This document shows, piece by piece, positions 1 to 13,467 of a stretch of 64,000 nt of DNA. Each line of letters begins with the position of its first letter. The first letter of the stretch is position 1. The DNA is from Amblyornis subalaris (Eukaryota > Chordata > Aves > Passeriformes > Ptilonorhynchidae), in assembly GCA_018881555.1 (NCBI GenBank), contig JACAXG010000233.1, positions 524,787 to 588,786 of the forward strand. Direction: 5' to 3'. A program made the translations under genes and the position numbers. The notes under the pieces are model-generated. The model had not been told where the DNA came from. It made no database searches and worked only from the letters and a program-made list of their open reading frames with translations.

Positions 1-224
1 CTCTTCAGGAGCGTCCATTCCTCCCTAAGAAAAAGGATAAACATGAGATAAATCATCTCTTATAGTGCTCATTATCTCCAATGACTGTAACAAACCTCTT
101 GCTGAGACTGGAATGTCAGAAGTTTTAGCAGCCTAAGAGCACAGAGGAGCTTTCTGTGCCCAGGCTGGATGATCCAGCTGGCCCTTCTTTCTCTGTGCTG
201 CTCCAGGTCTGTGGACATCTCTTA

Positions 225-550
225 GAATCATAGAGTTGCTTAGGTTGGAAAAGAACTCTAAGACCATCAAGTCCACCCATTGCCCAGCACTGCCAAGGCC
301 ACCGCTGACCCATGTCCCCAGGTGCCACATCCACACAGCTTTTAAATCCCTCCAGGCATGGGGACTCCACCACTGCCCTGGGCAGCTGTGCCAGGACTGG
401 ACAGCCCTTTCCATGGAGAAATTTTCCCTAATATCTAATCTGAACCTCCCCTGGCACAGCTTGAGGCCGTTTCCTCTCGGCCTGTCACTTGTTACCTGGG
501 GGAAGAGACTGACCTCCCCCCGGCTGCCCCCTCCTGTCAGGGAGTTGTGG
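225..550 (-). mobile_element. CR1 LINE 3' fragment
   Basis: GAATCATAGAG tail at the left end, then CR1 3' sequence to CTGTCAGGGAGTTG. Subfamily with the CACAACTCCCTGACAG block. Confidence 0.88.
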
Positions 551-1224
551 GGAGCAGGAGATCTTCATTCTTCTTGCTGTGATGGCACCTCAGAGCGCTG
601 TGTGAATGCAGATCCTTGTCCTGTAACAGGCTCTGCCTGGGACGTGGTTGCTGCAGCTGCTGCCTGGACGCCTTGGTGGCTCAGCTTTCAGCCTTTCGTC
701 TGTCTGCCCCAAATCGCATTGTTCTCTTACTCACACTCTCCTGCCCGTAAGAGACATCCTCGTCAGGTTTTGGCAGCACATCTAGTGGGCACTGTGACTT
801 TGTTGGTGTTTTCAGGGTAGTTCTAGCTCCTGGGGTGCAGTGTTGGGAGCATGTGTCCCGTGGGAGCGGGGTGGGCTGGGCTCCATGTGCTCCATGCATG
901 TGCTCCATGCATGATCCAGGGAGTGACAGACGGTGCCAGTCCCACAAGTTACGTCCCTGAATTGCCACGTGGTGCTGTGAAGACAGGAAGGGGAGAGGTC
1001 AGTTTAATTACTCTTCAGAATGTCAGTGATTTTGTAACCCTCCTGTCACAACCAGGAATGAATCTGGATAAAGCCTATTCTTTCAGATTTTGCAAGCATA
1101 GGAAGAACAAGTCTCTGAATGCCCTCCAGACATTTATTTTGAGTGGTCTCCAACTGCTCTCTCAAGAAGTTTCGCTGTGTTTAATGCCTTATTGCATTGA
1201 AAAGCATCTCCCCTTCCTTGGAAA

Positions 1225-1478
1225 GTGGCTTTTTACAGGGACGGATAGGACAAGGAGCAACAGTTTTAAACTTAGAGGGGGGAAATTCTTCCCTGTGAGG
1301 GTGGGGAAGCCCTGGCACAGATTGCCCAGAGAAGCTGTGGCTGCCCCATCCCTGGAAGTGTCCAAGGCCAGGTTGGATGGGGCTTGGAGCAGCCTGGGCT
1401 AGTGGAAGGTGTCCCTGCCCACAGAGTTGAACTGAGTGGTCTTTAAGATCCCTTCCATCCCAAAACATTCTGTGATTC
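1225..1478 (+). mobile_element. CR1 LINE 3' fragment
   Basis: From ACGGATAGGACAAGGAGCAA to CATTCTGTGATTC. Contains the CTTGGAGCAGCCTGGGCTAG block. Confidence 0.88.
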
Positions 1479-4215
1479 CCTCTGAAGTCTTCTCAAAAAG
1501 GAGTGTCCTCCTAAAAAAGAGCCTTGACTTGCTGGTGATCTTTGGATCATCTCTTTCTCTCCCTAAAACCATAATTACATTAATGGCAGGTCAGCCTGCA
1601 GCCATGGCAGCTGAACACTGGTCTCCTCTGGCCATGGCAAAAGATGGTTGTGTGCTCGGGGTGGGAGCAGAGGACAATTCTTTCTGACTGAGCCCTGGTC
1701 AGGGAATTGCTGAAACACTTTCATGTTGGAACAATTTTTGTGGAAGCATGACAGTGACCTGTAAACTGCCCTGTGTGGCCAGTGAATAATTCGTTTAAAT
1801 AGCCAAGAAGTTGCTCCTGCCGTTTTGACTGGAATATGGGATTTTCCTGCCCCAGCTCCCTGTTAAACAGGTGCTTTGTATCATCTGGAAATAGCTGTGT
1901 TTCAACACGAGGATCAAGTGGATTTCACAGAGAGGCTGGGATTTGCTTTCAAGCCTGGCTCATGTGACGTGAAAAGCCGCTCTACATGTAATAACCACTA
2001 ATATTATTAAAGTGTGCTTCAGGGTGGGCACTCTGACAAAAAATACCACTTTATCACCAATGCAAAAGAGAAGGGTGGGGATTTTTTCCAGTTTTGGGGG
2101 GATTTTTTTCTTTTATTATTGCTCCAAACCATGGTGCGCTTGATCTAACCCACAGTAATATAAAGTAGATTATCTCATGGACAGTAAGCTCATCACTATC
2201 CTTTGCTGATAACAGAAAACAAACACTCTTTGCACCTCCGTGCGTTGGAGGAACAGGCTGTTCTCCCTCCCTCGCCTGGATCAAGTCAAAGCAGGAATCT
2301 TGGCTGTGCCTGTGAAAACGGGACGCCAAGAGATTTTTTTGTTTCATTTTTTAGTTCGCTTACAACTCCACCTGCAAAATATTCCCAAACTGACATCTAT
2401 TTTTTTTTCCAGCATTGTCCTGATACACAATAAAATAGGATCATGATTCCCAGAAAAGTAAGTGGTACGGTGTGTTCACCCACTCTCTCTTTCTCCCCTC
2501 CATGTTTTTTTTTGTTTGTTTTTTTGGGGGTTTTTTGTGAAAAAGAGGAAGAAAAGTGAAATCCTATTCAGGATAAAGACAGTTTCTTACAGAATGCATA
2601 TTGTCTGTTGTGCCAGGAAAAAGGATCTGAAATGACGAGACGCTTCATTCCTCCATTTAGCCCTTATTATTTTCTTTGCTTTGCCTTGTCTCAGCCATGG
2701 CAGTGTCCCCTGAAGCCTCGAGGAGCACGTTGGGTGAATGCACAATGAGGGGAGGGTGTCCCTCCCAGCATTACGTGGGCTCATGGCACAGCTCCCAACA
2801 TCATGCAACCACTGCAACAAATCCTTCATCTCCTGTGTATCACACCAGCATGTTCAAAAGATTTCATTACCTGCGAAGGTAGTAAATTTTTTGATAAATC
2901 AATCTGAAGACATTCTGATGTGCTACTGTCTGGTGCTTCAGCTTCCCAAACACACCTTCCTATGTTTTGTAATCGTGGTCTTTGAAAGATCCCCAGGGAA
3001 TACAGAAACTGGGCACACACACAAAATAAGTGGAAGCAGGGAATTCTCTCTTCCTCTCTCAGCTGCTGAGATTTTCCTTTCTCCCAGCTGCATTCCTTTT
3101 CAGAAGACCAAAAGCTGATGTCAGTTGTACTGTATGTTGTGCAACAATCCAAAAACTACATTAAAAGGCATGTGAAGGCAGTGGTACATTTTCAAATTCA
3201 AGTAATTTTCTTGCCCAAATGCTGATATTTAGAAATGTTAACCAAACGAGCTCAGATTTTTATAAGTAAACCTCTACCTACCACCATGTTTTCAATTATT
3301 TTGACAACTCTAGATTTTTGCTCCTCAAGGAATAGACTTTTTTTGCTCTATCTATAAAGATACTTTACGCTGTTGCTACACTGTTTGTGGTGATGAGTTT
3401 GTGAAGAGGTGTCGCACAGTAGAATGGAGGCATCCGTGTGTGGATGCTTGGTAGGGTGATCCACGGAAAATAAGGGCCTAAAGGCATTGAGGGGCTCACG
3501 GAGGACCGGGGAGCCAACCCCCCTGTCCTCCACATGCAGGGAGGGTTGGACCCAGGAGAGAGCTTGGGATGGGAGAGCACTGGAGCTGTCGGGTCATCCT
3601 TCCCAGGTGAAGTTTGGCCCTTCTGCACACCGAGCAGACACAACAGGACCTCATCTGTCCGAAGCCTCCATCAAGCAAGCCTCCCGCCGGGTCGCCCCCC
3701 GAGCGCTCCCTGGAAAGCCCTGCACGTTCCTTTTTTGCAGCAGAGATGCGCTGCCAGCCTGCACACGCCCACGCCTGGCAGGGCTCCATCATCCCTCCCG
3801 CTCAGGCGATGAGCAGCAGCAGATTTCCCACCTCTTCCCCGAGTGACACCGATACTCCCAGCTGGAAGGGTTGGGTAAGGAGTCGCTCCCAGCTGCTCTC
3901 GGCTCCCCAGGAGTTGCCAGTGCTCACATGAAATGAGTTTTCCCTAAAGCACCAACGCTGCAGTGAAACACCCCATGAGTTTTGGTCTCTCGTTTCAGCT
4001 AGAACACCTGGATCCTTGGATGACCAGGGAGCTCAGGAGACTGCCCTGGTCTGTCTTTTGCCCTTCCTATGTTTCCATTTCGTCTTTGCAGTTACCAGTG
4101 CAGGTCAAAAGGGGCAGTTTTGGCTCTAAGGCATCAATACTTCAATGCACTGAATGTCTTCTACCTACCAGGAGATATTCAATCCATTTTCTTAGCCTTT
4201 TTCTGTGAAAATAGC

Positions 4216-4616
4216 AAAGGCTGAGAGAATTGGGGTTGTTCAGCCTGTAGAAGAGAAGGCTCCAGAGTAACATAGTTGTGGCCTTCCAGTGTCCGTAAGG
4301 GCTACAAGAAAGATGGAGAGGGACTTTTTGCAAGAGAGTGTAGTGACAGGACAAGGGGGAATGGCTTCCCACTGCTAGAGGGCAGGGTTAGATGGCATAT
4401 TGGGAAGGAATTCCTGGCTGTGAGGGTGAGGAAGCCCTGGCAGAGGTTGGCCAGAGAAGCTGTGGCTGCCCCTGGATCCCTGGAAGTGTCCACGGCCAGG
4501 CTGAATGGGGCTTGGAGCAAACTAGGCTAGTGGAAGGTATCCCTGCCCATGGCAGGGGTGGGAATGACATGAGCTTTAGGGTCCCTTCCATCCCCAGGCT
4601 GCTCTGTGATTCCGTG
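4216..4616 (+). mobile_element. CR1 LINE 3' fragment, interrupted by the solo LTR
   Basis: It runs from TTGTTCAGCCTGTAGAAGAG to a CTCTGTGATTCCGTG tail. The tail resumes at 5305 (GTTCTGTGATTCTGTGA) after the LTR. Confidence 0.9.
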
Positions 4617-5299
4617 TGCGTTGGTTTGACTGTAAACCAGCAGGGGAAATTAACCCCGCACGAGCACCTCGAGAGACATTTTAGGTCAAAATGACAATTT
4701 TAATAGAAAGGTTAAAATAAGTCAGTAATACAGAAACACTGCCTTAGACCAACAGTCATGGTACAACCTGGCAGTAGTTGCAGTCCTGTTGAAGGTCTGG
4801 AACTGTGGGAAGTTCACCTCCTCTGCTGGGGTACCCCATGGTCCAGTGGTGTCCAGTGGTCTGGGTGTCCAGTGGTGAAGTTCTTGTCCTCTGGGTGTCC
4901 AGTGGTCCAGAAAGGTCTGGTCACCTGGATGTCCAGTGTTGGTCTTTCTCAAACCCCGAGCCTTGTTTTATGTGGTGGTTCTTAGCTGGTACCTCCCCCA
5001 GGGGCGGGGATTCCCACAATGGAAGGGGATGTTTCTGATGTTCTCTTTGTCGGTGCTTATCCAGTTCGGTAATGGGCCATGAGCAGAGAGAATCCACTCA
5101 GGATGGGTGGTGCTTGCTGCTGCTGCCCGGGGCAGTTATCACAGCTGAGATAAGAAACACTACCCCACCTCACATGATCTGCCTCTCCTCGGTCATAGCC
5201 GCAGGGACCAGGTGTGTACCCAGCTACTGTGAATGACCCAGCTTATCAAGGAATTACGTGGATGGTGATAGAATACATACTTTTGGTTAACCCAGGACA
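4617..5299 (-). mobile_element. Solo LTR of an endogenous retrovirus, ERVL-like, nested in a CR1 tail
   Basis: The 683-bp element starts TG and ends CA and is flanked by identical 5-bp CCGTG (4612-4616 and 5300-5304). Read on the minus strand it begins TGTCCTGGGTTAACC, has a CTCATGGCCCATTACC segment like avian ERVL LTRs, and an ATTAAA signal (4703-4698) about 85 bp from its end. No internal retroviral genes are present. A short GTCCAGTGGT tandem repeat lies at 4840-4925. Confidence 0.8.
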
Positions 5300-5321
5300 C
5301 CGTGGTTCTGTGATTCTGTGA
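5300..5321 (+). mobile_element. Remainder of the interrupted CR1 tail
   Basis: CCGTG target duplicate followed by TTCTGTGATTCTGTGA, the continuation of the 4216-4616 element. Confidence 0.8.
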
Positions 5322-6572
5322 CCAGCTGCCAGGCGCACACTAGGAAGGACATTCCCAAGGCAGCAGCTTTCCTCTCCGGGGACTATGGGTACCTTGTGCA
5401 CCTTCCGTGGCTGACAGCTGAGGCACACCTCCCTCAATCCCTATGGATAGCTTTGCCAGGAAGGCTATGGAAGAACCTTCTTGGAGGGGATCTGAGGGAC
5501 CATCTCTTCTCTGGGGGCTGTTACAGCTCAAAGTAATCTAGAAAATGCAATTTATTATTTCCAGAGAGAATCCCCATCATCTGAATGATGGTCCCAGGTC
5601 TCCTTCCAATGCACAATGCCTCTTTTTTTTACCGTACAGTCAAGATAACCAGGAGCTTTGTTTACTGATTTAACAAAGGCTGAGTTGCTCACAAACACAA
5701 GAAACTGGGCTCTAGAAAAGCAACACAGCAAATTGCAAGAGCTACGAAAGAAACCCCATGACCTAGCAACACTACAATTATATACAGGAATTTTTGGATC
5801 TAAGAAATTAGGAATTTGAACAACACATATATTCAGAAAGACTGCTTTAGAACCAACTTTAAATTCAATGCAAAGCCAAACAGTTGTGCAGCAAACCTCT
5901 TAAATACCATCCTCTTTGGCTTTCACCCTCACCCCACAAAAATCTATCTTGATCCTCTTCCTCTGCATAATTTTTGCTATCAGGTATTTGTCTCACAAGC
6001 AAGAAATGACAAAATGCACGAAGACAGTAACCCAAAACCTGGCTGTGCCTTGATTGCCCAAAGCACTGTGAGTCAACAAGCAGCAAACACACTTCTGAGA
6101 AGGATCTTGTCGGCACTTGTGACTTCAATTCCCATTTTCATGAGAATCACCTAAACGGAACCCATTCTGCCTCTTAGCATCACATGGCTTTTGCCAGACT
6201 TCACCACTGGTATCAACAGCTACAAATACTCTGAAGCGAGGCATCTTCTTGTGCTGGGTTTGAGTTCTCCCTGTGATCACTACGCTCCTACCACCAGCCT
6301 CAGAGCTGCCTAAAAAAAGGCGGCAGTCTAAGGGAAACAAGGAAACTGCCTTAAAAGAAAGAAAGGTGTTGTAACCATGCCCAGGAGCAAAGGTTTATAG
6401 CTAGTATCTCCATTAATACATTAAATACATTAAAGAGATTATTGCAGGTCCCATTTTGATGACCAACCTGCCTATTTTGCATCCACAGTCTTGCAACTCA
6501 GCTGCAGGAGTGCAACAAATTAAACCATCAGGTAGAAGCTTCAAAAAAGGTGTCAAGAAGGTCTTTTTTTAT

Positions 6573-6652
6573 CCAGAATGGTTTGGATTGAAAGAGACAT
6601 TTAAACGTCATCTGGTCCAACCTTTTTATATTCATTGCCTCAAGAAGCTGTA
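6573..6652 (-). mobile_element. Short CR1 tail remnant
   Basis: CCAGAATGGTTTGGATTGAA then CATCTGGTCCAACC, diverged. Confidence 0.65.
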
Positions 6653-8012
6653 AAAATCATGGACATGATGAAATCGATCTCAGCAGGAACAAGTTGGGCA
6701 GAATTAGAGGTTTTTTAGGCAGGAAAGTCCGCCCAAGCTGCAGATAACATCTTGGGCTCAGGAAGTGGTGGAGCTTGCAGCAGAGCATGGCTGCAGAAAC
6801 AGTTTTTTGGGGGACTTTCCTAGAGATCTGCTGCATCTGAGCACGTCTATTTGCACCAGTAACACAACCACACAGCTTATGAAATGCAGCATTTGCAAAC
6901 TGGTGGCTGACAACATAAATACCAGCTGTTTGCTGCACACCCTGCCCTTCCAGCCACCTTCCCCGCTGCTCACAGCTGCTGCCTCCCTGCTCGTGGGGGT
7001 CGAAATCCTACGTAAAAGTGCCAAATCGGAGACTTAAAAAGGCCTTTTCAGCAGGAACACGTCTCCTTTCTAACCCTCTCCCTGACGTGGGCTGGGAAGA
7101 CCAATGCAAAGCAGGGAAATAGAAACAATAAAATATGTTAATCGCTCTTTTGCCTACCAGAGAACAGAGCTGGGCCCCAAGGGAAAGTGACATTTTCAGT
7201 TTTATCTCAGTGGCACTGCTCCCTTCAGCGCTGAAAAAATCAGTGCTAGAAACTGCTTTTTCATTACAGATATCTGAATATTCAATATGTCATGTCAATT
7301 GGCTTCAGATCTGTTCCCATAGCCACCCCTCCGAGGAGCCTGGTGAGGATAAACCACTGAGCTGATATCTCATACCAGGTTGTTTTGTCTAAGTCCAAAG
7401 TTTCTTTGTCTTGGGAAATTAAAACAACCCTTCTTGCTTCAAGTGACTTTCACTTTTTCAAGGGAATGTCATGCACAAGGACAATTCTGCAATGCTCCTG
7501 TTGTACATAACAACCCAGAGAGCAATCTGCTTAACCATGAGAAAAACCTCTCTTCCCCCTGAATTTGGGAGGACTGGATTTTCATTCTGGTTTGATGGCA
7601 AGTGCAGCATCACAAGTGAAGAAAGACGGACATTTGCAGTCTGGGAGGGATTTTAATAGAAGTAAACATTCAGTTTAAAGAGAAAGAAGAGAGACTCTGA
7701 GGGAAAATAAACTTGCCAGGCTTAAAGAACTCAAACAAAGACAAAGAAAGGGCCTTTGAAATCTGCAGGGTGCCCCTGTTCCTCATCCTACCCTCAAAAG
7801 GTACCCATGCCTCCCTTCTTTTTTTTGCCTCTCTCCCCAGAGCCAAGTTAATATCACCCCAAACATAATTTGGACATCATACAGAGGATAATTCACACCA
7901 CGTTCCTAAAGGCAGCATGAATTGGACCGAGCCCAGCTGGGCACCTGCTGTCTAAGGCTGGGATCAGCTGGGTTTCCACCCACAGGCACATGTGCTTGGG
8001 ACACCCAGGAAA

Positions 8013-8252
8013 CAAGTGACCAGACGAAACGTACTCAGGTTACACCAGAGGAGGTTTTGGTTGGATATTAAGGAAAAATTATTCGTGGAAAGGGTTGTCA
8101 AACCCTGGAACATGCTGCGTGGGGCAGTGATGGAGTCCCCAGTGGCATCTGAGGACCTGGATGACTGTGCTGGTGGGCCTGGCAATGCTTTGGGGCATGG
8201 TTGGACTCGATGAGCTTAGAGGGTTTTTCCAACCCAAACAATTCCATGACAG
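8013..8252 (+). mobile_element. CR1 LINE 3' fragment
   Basis: GGTTGGATATTAAGGAAAAATT through TGGACTCGATGAGCTTAGAG to an AATTCCATGA tail. Confidence 0.85.
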
Positions 8253-10805
8253 TATCACTGAAACTCCCAAATCCCTGGCCAAGCTGTAGCAGAACGTGCC
8301 TTCAAGCTCCCAGAGCACATCCCAGCCCAGCCAGGAAAGAGATATCCCTTTTGATTCAGAGCCCAGAGCACTCCAATTGGGGTGAGGGAGCATCAGGCTC
8401 AAATCTCCCTTGCCTGGATTTGATCTTTGTCCTCTGCCCTCAGCCAGTGCCTCCTGTAGGAACAGCTCTCATTTATAGATATAATTGTGTATATCTTGAA
8501 GAAGAGATTGCAGATCAGTGCTCTTTGATTTTTCAGAGGAGTGGTCTCTCCTTTGAAGTACTAAATGTGAGACAGACCCTGCTTTGCCCTGTTTTCATTA
8601 AAAAATGCCCGTTACCACCCTACCTCAGTTCCACATTCCAAAATGAGGAGGATCTTTCCAACCTCATGGATTCCAAGAAGTGTTTCATGAAATTCCTTCT
8701 TCAGCTGAGCTCAGCCCCTACAGTGAGCCTTTTATCCTGGATTAATGGGAAGTGAATCTCCATATTATGAATTGTGAATATCCATTTTCTGAATTTTGAA
8801 ATTGAACAAAGGAGAATACTGAGATGTTTCTTGTCTGACTACCTTGGTCCTTCTACTCTAAAATGTTTCTGGACTTTTTTGGGTAATTTTTATCTTGTAT
8901 TGAACAAGAAAATGACTGCACTTTTACATTATGAATACTTAACTTTGGTATTGTTTGTCTGGAAACTCAATCAGAATTGGAAATTTATTGCACTGGATGC
9001 TGTGCAAACATATGGAGAAGCGTCATCTTTCTCTCTGAGGAACTGATTCAGAGATGCATACTTGGCACAAACAGTGTCCCAGAGGTGATGTAAATGGCCT
9101 GATTATACCCAGGGAAATGCCTGTGTACAGGGAATGGACACGTCCGTCACACATCTGTTGACTTGTTTTCCCACTTGGTCAAACAGTCCTCTGGAAATGT
9201 GACCCTCTGGCTTCACGTGGGCCACCGTGTCCTCCTGCAGGACACCTGCCCAAGGCACGTGGCTGATTCAGAGCCTGAAGCCTGAAGAAGTATTTTTAAG
9301 AAAAGGTTTGACCTTGAAGTGATTAGAAACAATAAATAATTGCTGTGTTTCTGTTGGCATGAAACTCGCACCGTGCGGGGATGAGGGGGATCAGCGGCCC
9401 AGCGGCGATTCTCCGTTCCTTCTGTTCTTTGATCCCAGCCCTAATGCATTTCTGCGGGCTGTACTTTGGGCAAATGCGAGGGTTTGGCCACCATACAAGG
9501 GTGACTGGGGGGATCCAGCCTTCCAGGGCAGCCTCCAAACTGTGTGCAGCTCAGGCTCATGTTTGGATGTCATCCACTTTAGAAGTAAGAGCCACCCACA
9601 GAGATTTGATCTAATTTTAAACTTTCCAGGAGTGTTGGGAGGATTTGACAGGGATTCTCTGTTGGGGGCTGGAGTAGGTGGATAGAATATACAGCCGAGC
9701 TCCACAGCCAGATAAACAGGATCCTAGCAGGGAAGGCCCACTCTGACATAAACACATATGCTTCTTAACAATTAGATATCCACTGGGGCTATCTATGTCT
9801 GTCTGATCATTAATGCAATAATTGAAACATTCTTAGAAAGCAAAGGTGGTAAAGAAGAGTAAAGCAGAGTGAAGCAGAGATGCCTGGTTATCATGGCTCA
9901 AAATTACCTGAAGCATTCCCAGACAGCCAAGGAAAAGCTGGAGAGTGCCCGTTGGAATGAGGCTCTTTGTAGGACCATGGGATGAAGGCTGGGTGGAGAA
10001 GGACCTGTTGCTCTTGAGTTCCTGCAGGTTTGTCATAAACAGAACATAGTGTTCCTGTTTATGTATATATTCCATGTGTGCGCTTCAAACCCACAGCTCA
10101 TCACAAGTTAAATTTTTGGCAGGAAAAAAGGACTGTCTTGACTGTTTCTAGGTTGTCAGAACTCCTTTCCTGAGGGTTAAGCTGTCTTCAATGTAATTGC
10201 CTGTAGAATTGTCAATGCTCGGAGTCCTGCCAGGCAAAGTCCACCACAAACCAAAAAGAGAGTCTCTGTCCCAAACAATTTACACTCTGAATACAGGAAA
10301 AGGAAAGCAGACAGATTGGGAGTGCCAAATAAAGTGAAGATACACCTCCAGAGACAGCAATAGTGAGCAATCCACATCTGCCAACTGCTAAACTCCCCTT
10401 GGCAAAGGTTTCTGCTCAGCAGCTGTATCTGAAATGTTTCTATCAATCCAAATTATTCTTCCCCCTCCCTCTCATGCAATCATTGTGGTTTCATCTTTCT
10501 TTTTCCCAGTTTTTCTGTATTTTGTCTGCCATTTTTGTGCTTACCATTTCGATTGTTTCCCCTTATCTCCATAGCCCATATTACTGTTGGGTTTTTCTTC
10601 CAAGACTTTGAGAACCCGGGTTCCAACTGCTTAAATTACAGAGGTGGCCAGCCAAAAAATGCCATCTCCCACCGCTATTTCCCCAGAGTCTGTTGTTATC
10701 TGAGTCCCCAGCATAGATTCTTGATAACGAACATTTTGTGGTGATGCTGTTAGACATGTGCAGAGCCTGGGTCAGCACTGCAAGTCCTTTAGCTAACCTA
10801 TCAGT

Positions 10806-11095
10806 AATGCTAGACTGGTTTGCATTGGAAGGGATTTTAAGGATCATCTCATTCCACCCCCAGCTGTAGGCAAGGACACCTTCCACTATCCCAGGTTGCT
10901 CCAAGCCCCGTCCAACCTGGCCTTGGACACTTCCACGGATGGGGCAGCCACAGCTTCTCTGAGCAACCTGGGCCTCAGCACCCTCATTGTAAAAAAATTT
11001 CTTCCCAGTATCTAATCTACACTTCCCCTCTTTCAGTTCAAAGCCGTCCTCCCTTGACCTATCACAACAAGCCCTGCAAAAAAGTTTGTGCCGGT
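10806..11095 (-). mobile_element. CR1 LINE 3' fragment
   Basis: Tail-side GCATTGGAAGGGATTTTAAG to GACCTATCACAACAAGCC. An older, diverged copy. Confidence 0.88.
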
Positions 11096-11416
11096 AAGAG
11101 ACAGACCCCTGTTCACAACACATGGAGGGCGATGGTGGAAACCTCTCCCTCTCTCACTTCTGCTGTAGCACCGTGTCCCAGGCAGCTCCCAGCTCCACAG
11201 AAAACAAGAAGGACCCTACAGAGGAACTGTTTTGTTTGATGGGCTTAGCAGAGAGGCTGCCAGGTGGAAGCCAGCCAAGAGGCAGCAGACCGTGACGGAC
11301 AGATCCACAGCATTTAGACAGCAGTGGCTACCCAGGGGGAGAACCCAGCCGAGGAAAAGCCCCTCACACACACACCCCCTCCACACCCCACCCCCCCACA
11401 CACACCCCCAAACACA

Positions 11417-12372
11417 NNNNNNNNNNNNNNNNNNNNNNNNNNNNNNNNNNNNNNNNNNNNNNNNNNNNNNNNNNNNNNNNNNNNNNNNNNNNNNNNNNNN
11501 NNNNNNNNNNNNNNNNNNNNNNNNNNNNNNNNNNNNNNNNNNNNNNNNNNNNNNNNNNNNNNNNNNNNNNNNNNNNNNNNNNNNNNNNNNNNNNNNNNNN
11601 NNNNNNNNNNNNNNNNNNNNNNNNNNNNNNNNNNNNNNNNNNNNNNNNNNNNNNNNNNNNNNNNNNNNNNNNNNNNNNNNNNNNNNNNNNNNNNNNNNNN
11701 NNNNNNNNNNNNNNNNNNNNNNNNNNNNNNNNNNNNNNNNNNNNNNNNNNNNNNNNNNNNNNNNNNNNNNNNNNNNNNNNNNNNNNNNNNNNNNNNNNNN
11801 NNNNNNNNNNNNNNNNNNNNNNNNNNNNNNNNNNNNNNNNNNNNNNNNNNNNNNNNNNNNNNNNNNNNNNNNNNNNNNNNNNNNNNNNNNNNNNNNNNNN
11901 NNNNNNNNNNNNNNNNNNNNNNNNNNNNNNNNNNNNNNNNNNNNNNNNNNNNNNNNNNNNNNNNNNNNNNNNNNNNNNNNNNNNNNNNNNNNNNNNNNNN
12001 NNNNNNNNNNNNNNNNNNNNNNNNNNNNNNNNNNNNNNNNNNNNNNNNNNNNNNNNNNNNNNNNNNNNNNNNNNNNNNNNNNNNNNNNNNNNNNNNNNNN
12101 NNNNNNNNNNNNNNNNNNNNNNNNNNNNNNNNNNNNNNNNNNNNNNNNNNNNNNNNNNNNNNNNNNNNNNNNNNNNNNNNNNNNNNNNNNNNNNNNNNNN
12201 NNNNNNNNNNNNNNNNNNNNNNNNNNNNNNNNNNNNNNNNNNNNNNNNNNNNNNNNNNNNNNNNNNNNNNNNNNNNNNNNNNNNNNNNNNNNNNNNNNNN
12301 NNNNNNNNNNNNNNNNNNNNNNNNNNNNNNNNNNNNNNNNNNNNNNNNNNNNNNNNNNNNNNNNNNNNNNNN
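11417..12372. other. Assembly gap (956 N)
   Basis: A run of N flanked by C-rich CACACACCCCC on the left and CCCCCCACCACTCCC on the right. Open frames crossing it are artefacts. Confidence 1.
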
Positions 12373-12837
12373 CCCCCCACCACTCCCACATTCCACACGG
12401 GCCCGGCGCAGCCAGCGGTCAAAGTCCAGCTAGGTACTTCATTCCTCACTGGGGCCTTGTCTGGCTTTCAGGGCTGGGAGAATGGCGGTGTGCGCACGTG
12501 AACCCGGGGCCGCGCCGGCACCAACGCCGATTTGCATTTGAAGCGAGTCACTGATCCCATTCCCAGGGGGTTTACTTGATGCATGGCTTAGCAGAGGCGC
12601 AGTTCGGTGTTATTTACTGCCGGGACTTGGCACACGCTGGCGGCTCCGCATTCACCAGTGGCTCCGAGGCCATCGGCCACCCCTTGTTCTCAGACACCAC
12701 GTAGAAAGTTGGTCTGCACAGGAGTGTTAGTACCTCAGGACTTCCCAGCCCCAGAACCTCATCAACCTTTCTAGACCTGACTCTCTGAGGAACTGGAGAC
12801 TTTCTTGAGAAGTTCTGCCACTCTGAGAGGAAGAGAT

Positions 12838-12982
12838 CCCAGAATGGTTTTGGGAGGGACCTCAAAGCTCATCCAGTTCCACCCCCTGCCAAGGGCAGGG
12901 ACACCTTCAGCTATCCCAGGTTGCTTCAAGCCCCCTCCAAACTGTCCTTAAACACTCCCAGGAATGGGGAATACCACAAGCC
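12838..12982 (-). mobile_element. CR1 LINE 3' fragment
   Basis: CAGAATGGTTTTGGGAGGGA to CCCAGGAATGGGGAATACC; truncated at about 145 bp. Confidence 0.82.
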
Positions 12983-13467
12983 TCAGCCAGCAGGAGCTGA
13001 AGAGAGAGAAAACGATTAAACAAGTCAATCAAACAGTCCCAGGGGACGCAGCTCAGAGGTCATCAGCAACGAGAGGTTGATTGAGGACAAGAGTGGGAGC
13101 TGGATGTGGTCAACATGCGACAGAAACCTCAGCAGTAACAGGGAACATAACAAGGGAGGGAGTGAGAGGGCTTAAAAGTGAAGGTTTATTGGCTTCCTAA
13201 AAATGTTTATGCTGAGTCAGATCCGTCTTCACGCCAGTCTCCTGCATAATGGAAACAAGTCAAGCGCGGTCAAACAGCTGAGGTGAGCCCAATAAGTTGA
13301 ATACTCAACACTCGGAAATACAAAACCGTTGTTTTGGACGACAAATGCCTGAAATAAGAGAGAGTTACCAGGGAAAAAATAATCATTGATTCATCAGATG
13401 CCCAGGCACATGGAAAAGTGGCCACTGACATAAAATTCAGTTGCAAAGAAAGTTATTTAGACATAAG

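Noticed and set aside
11216..12554. Open frames of 360-440 codons
   Set aside because: They are made of the N gap translated as X; there is no real sequence behind them.
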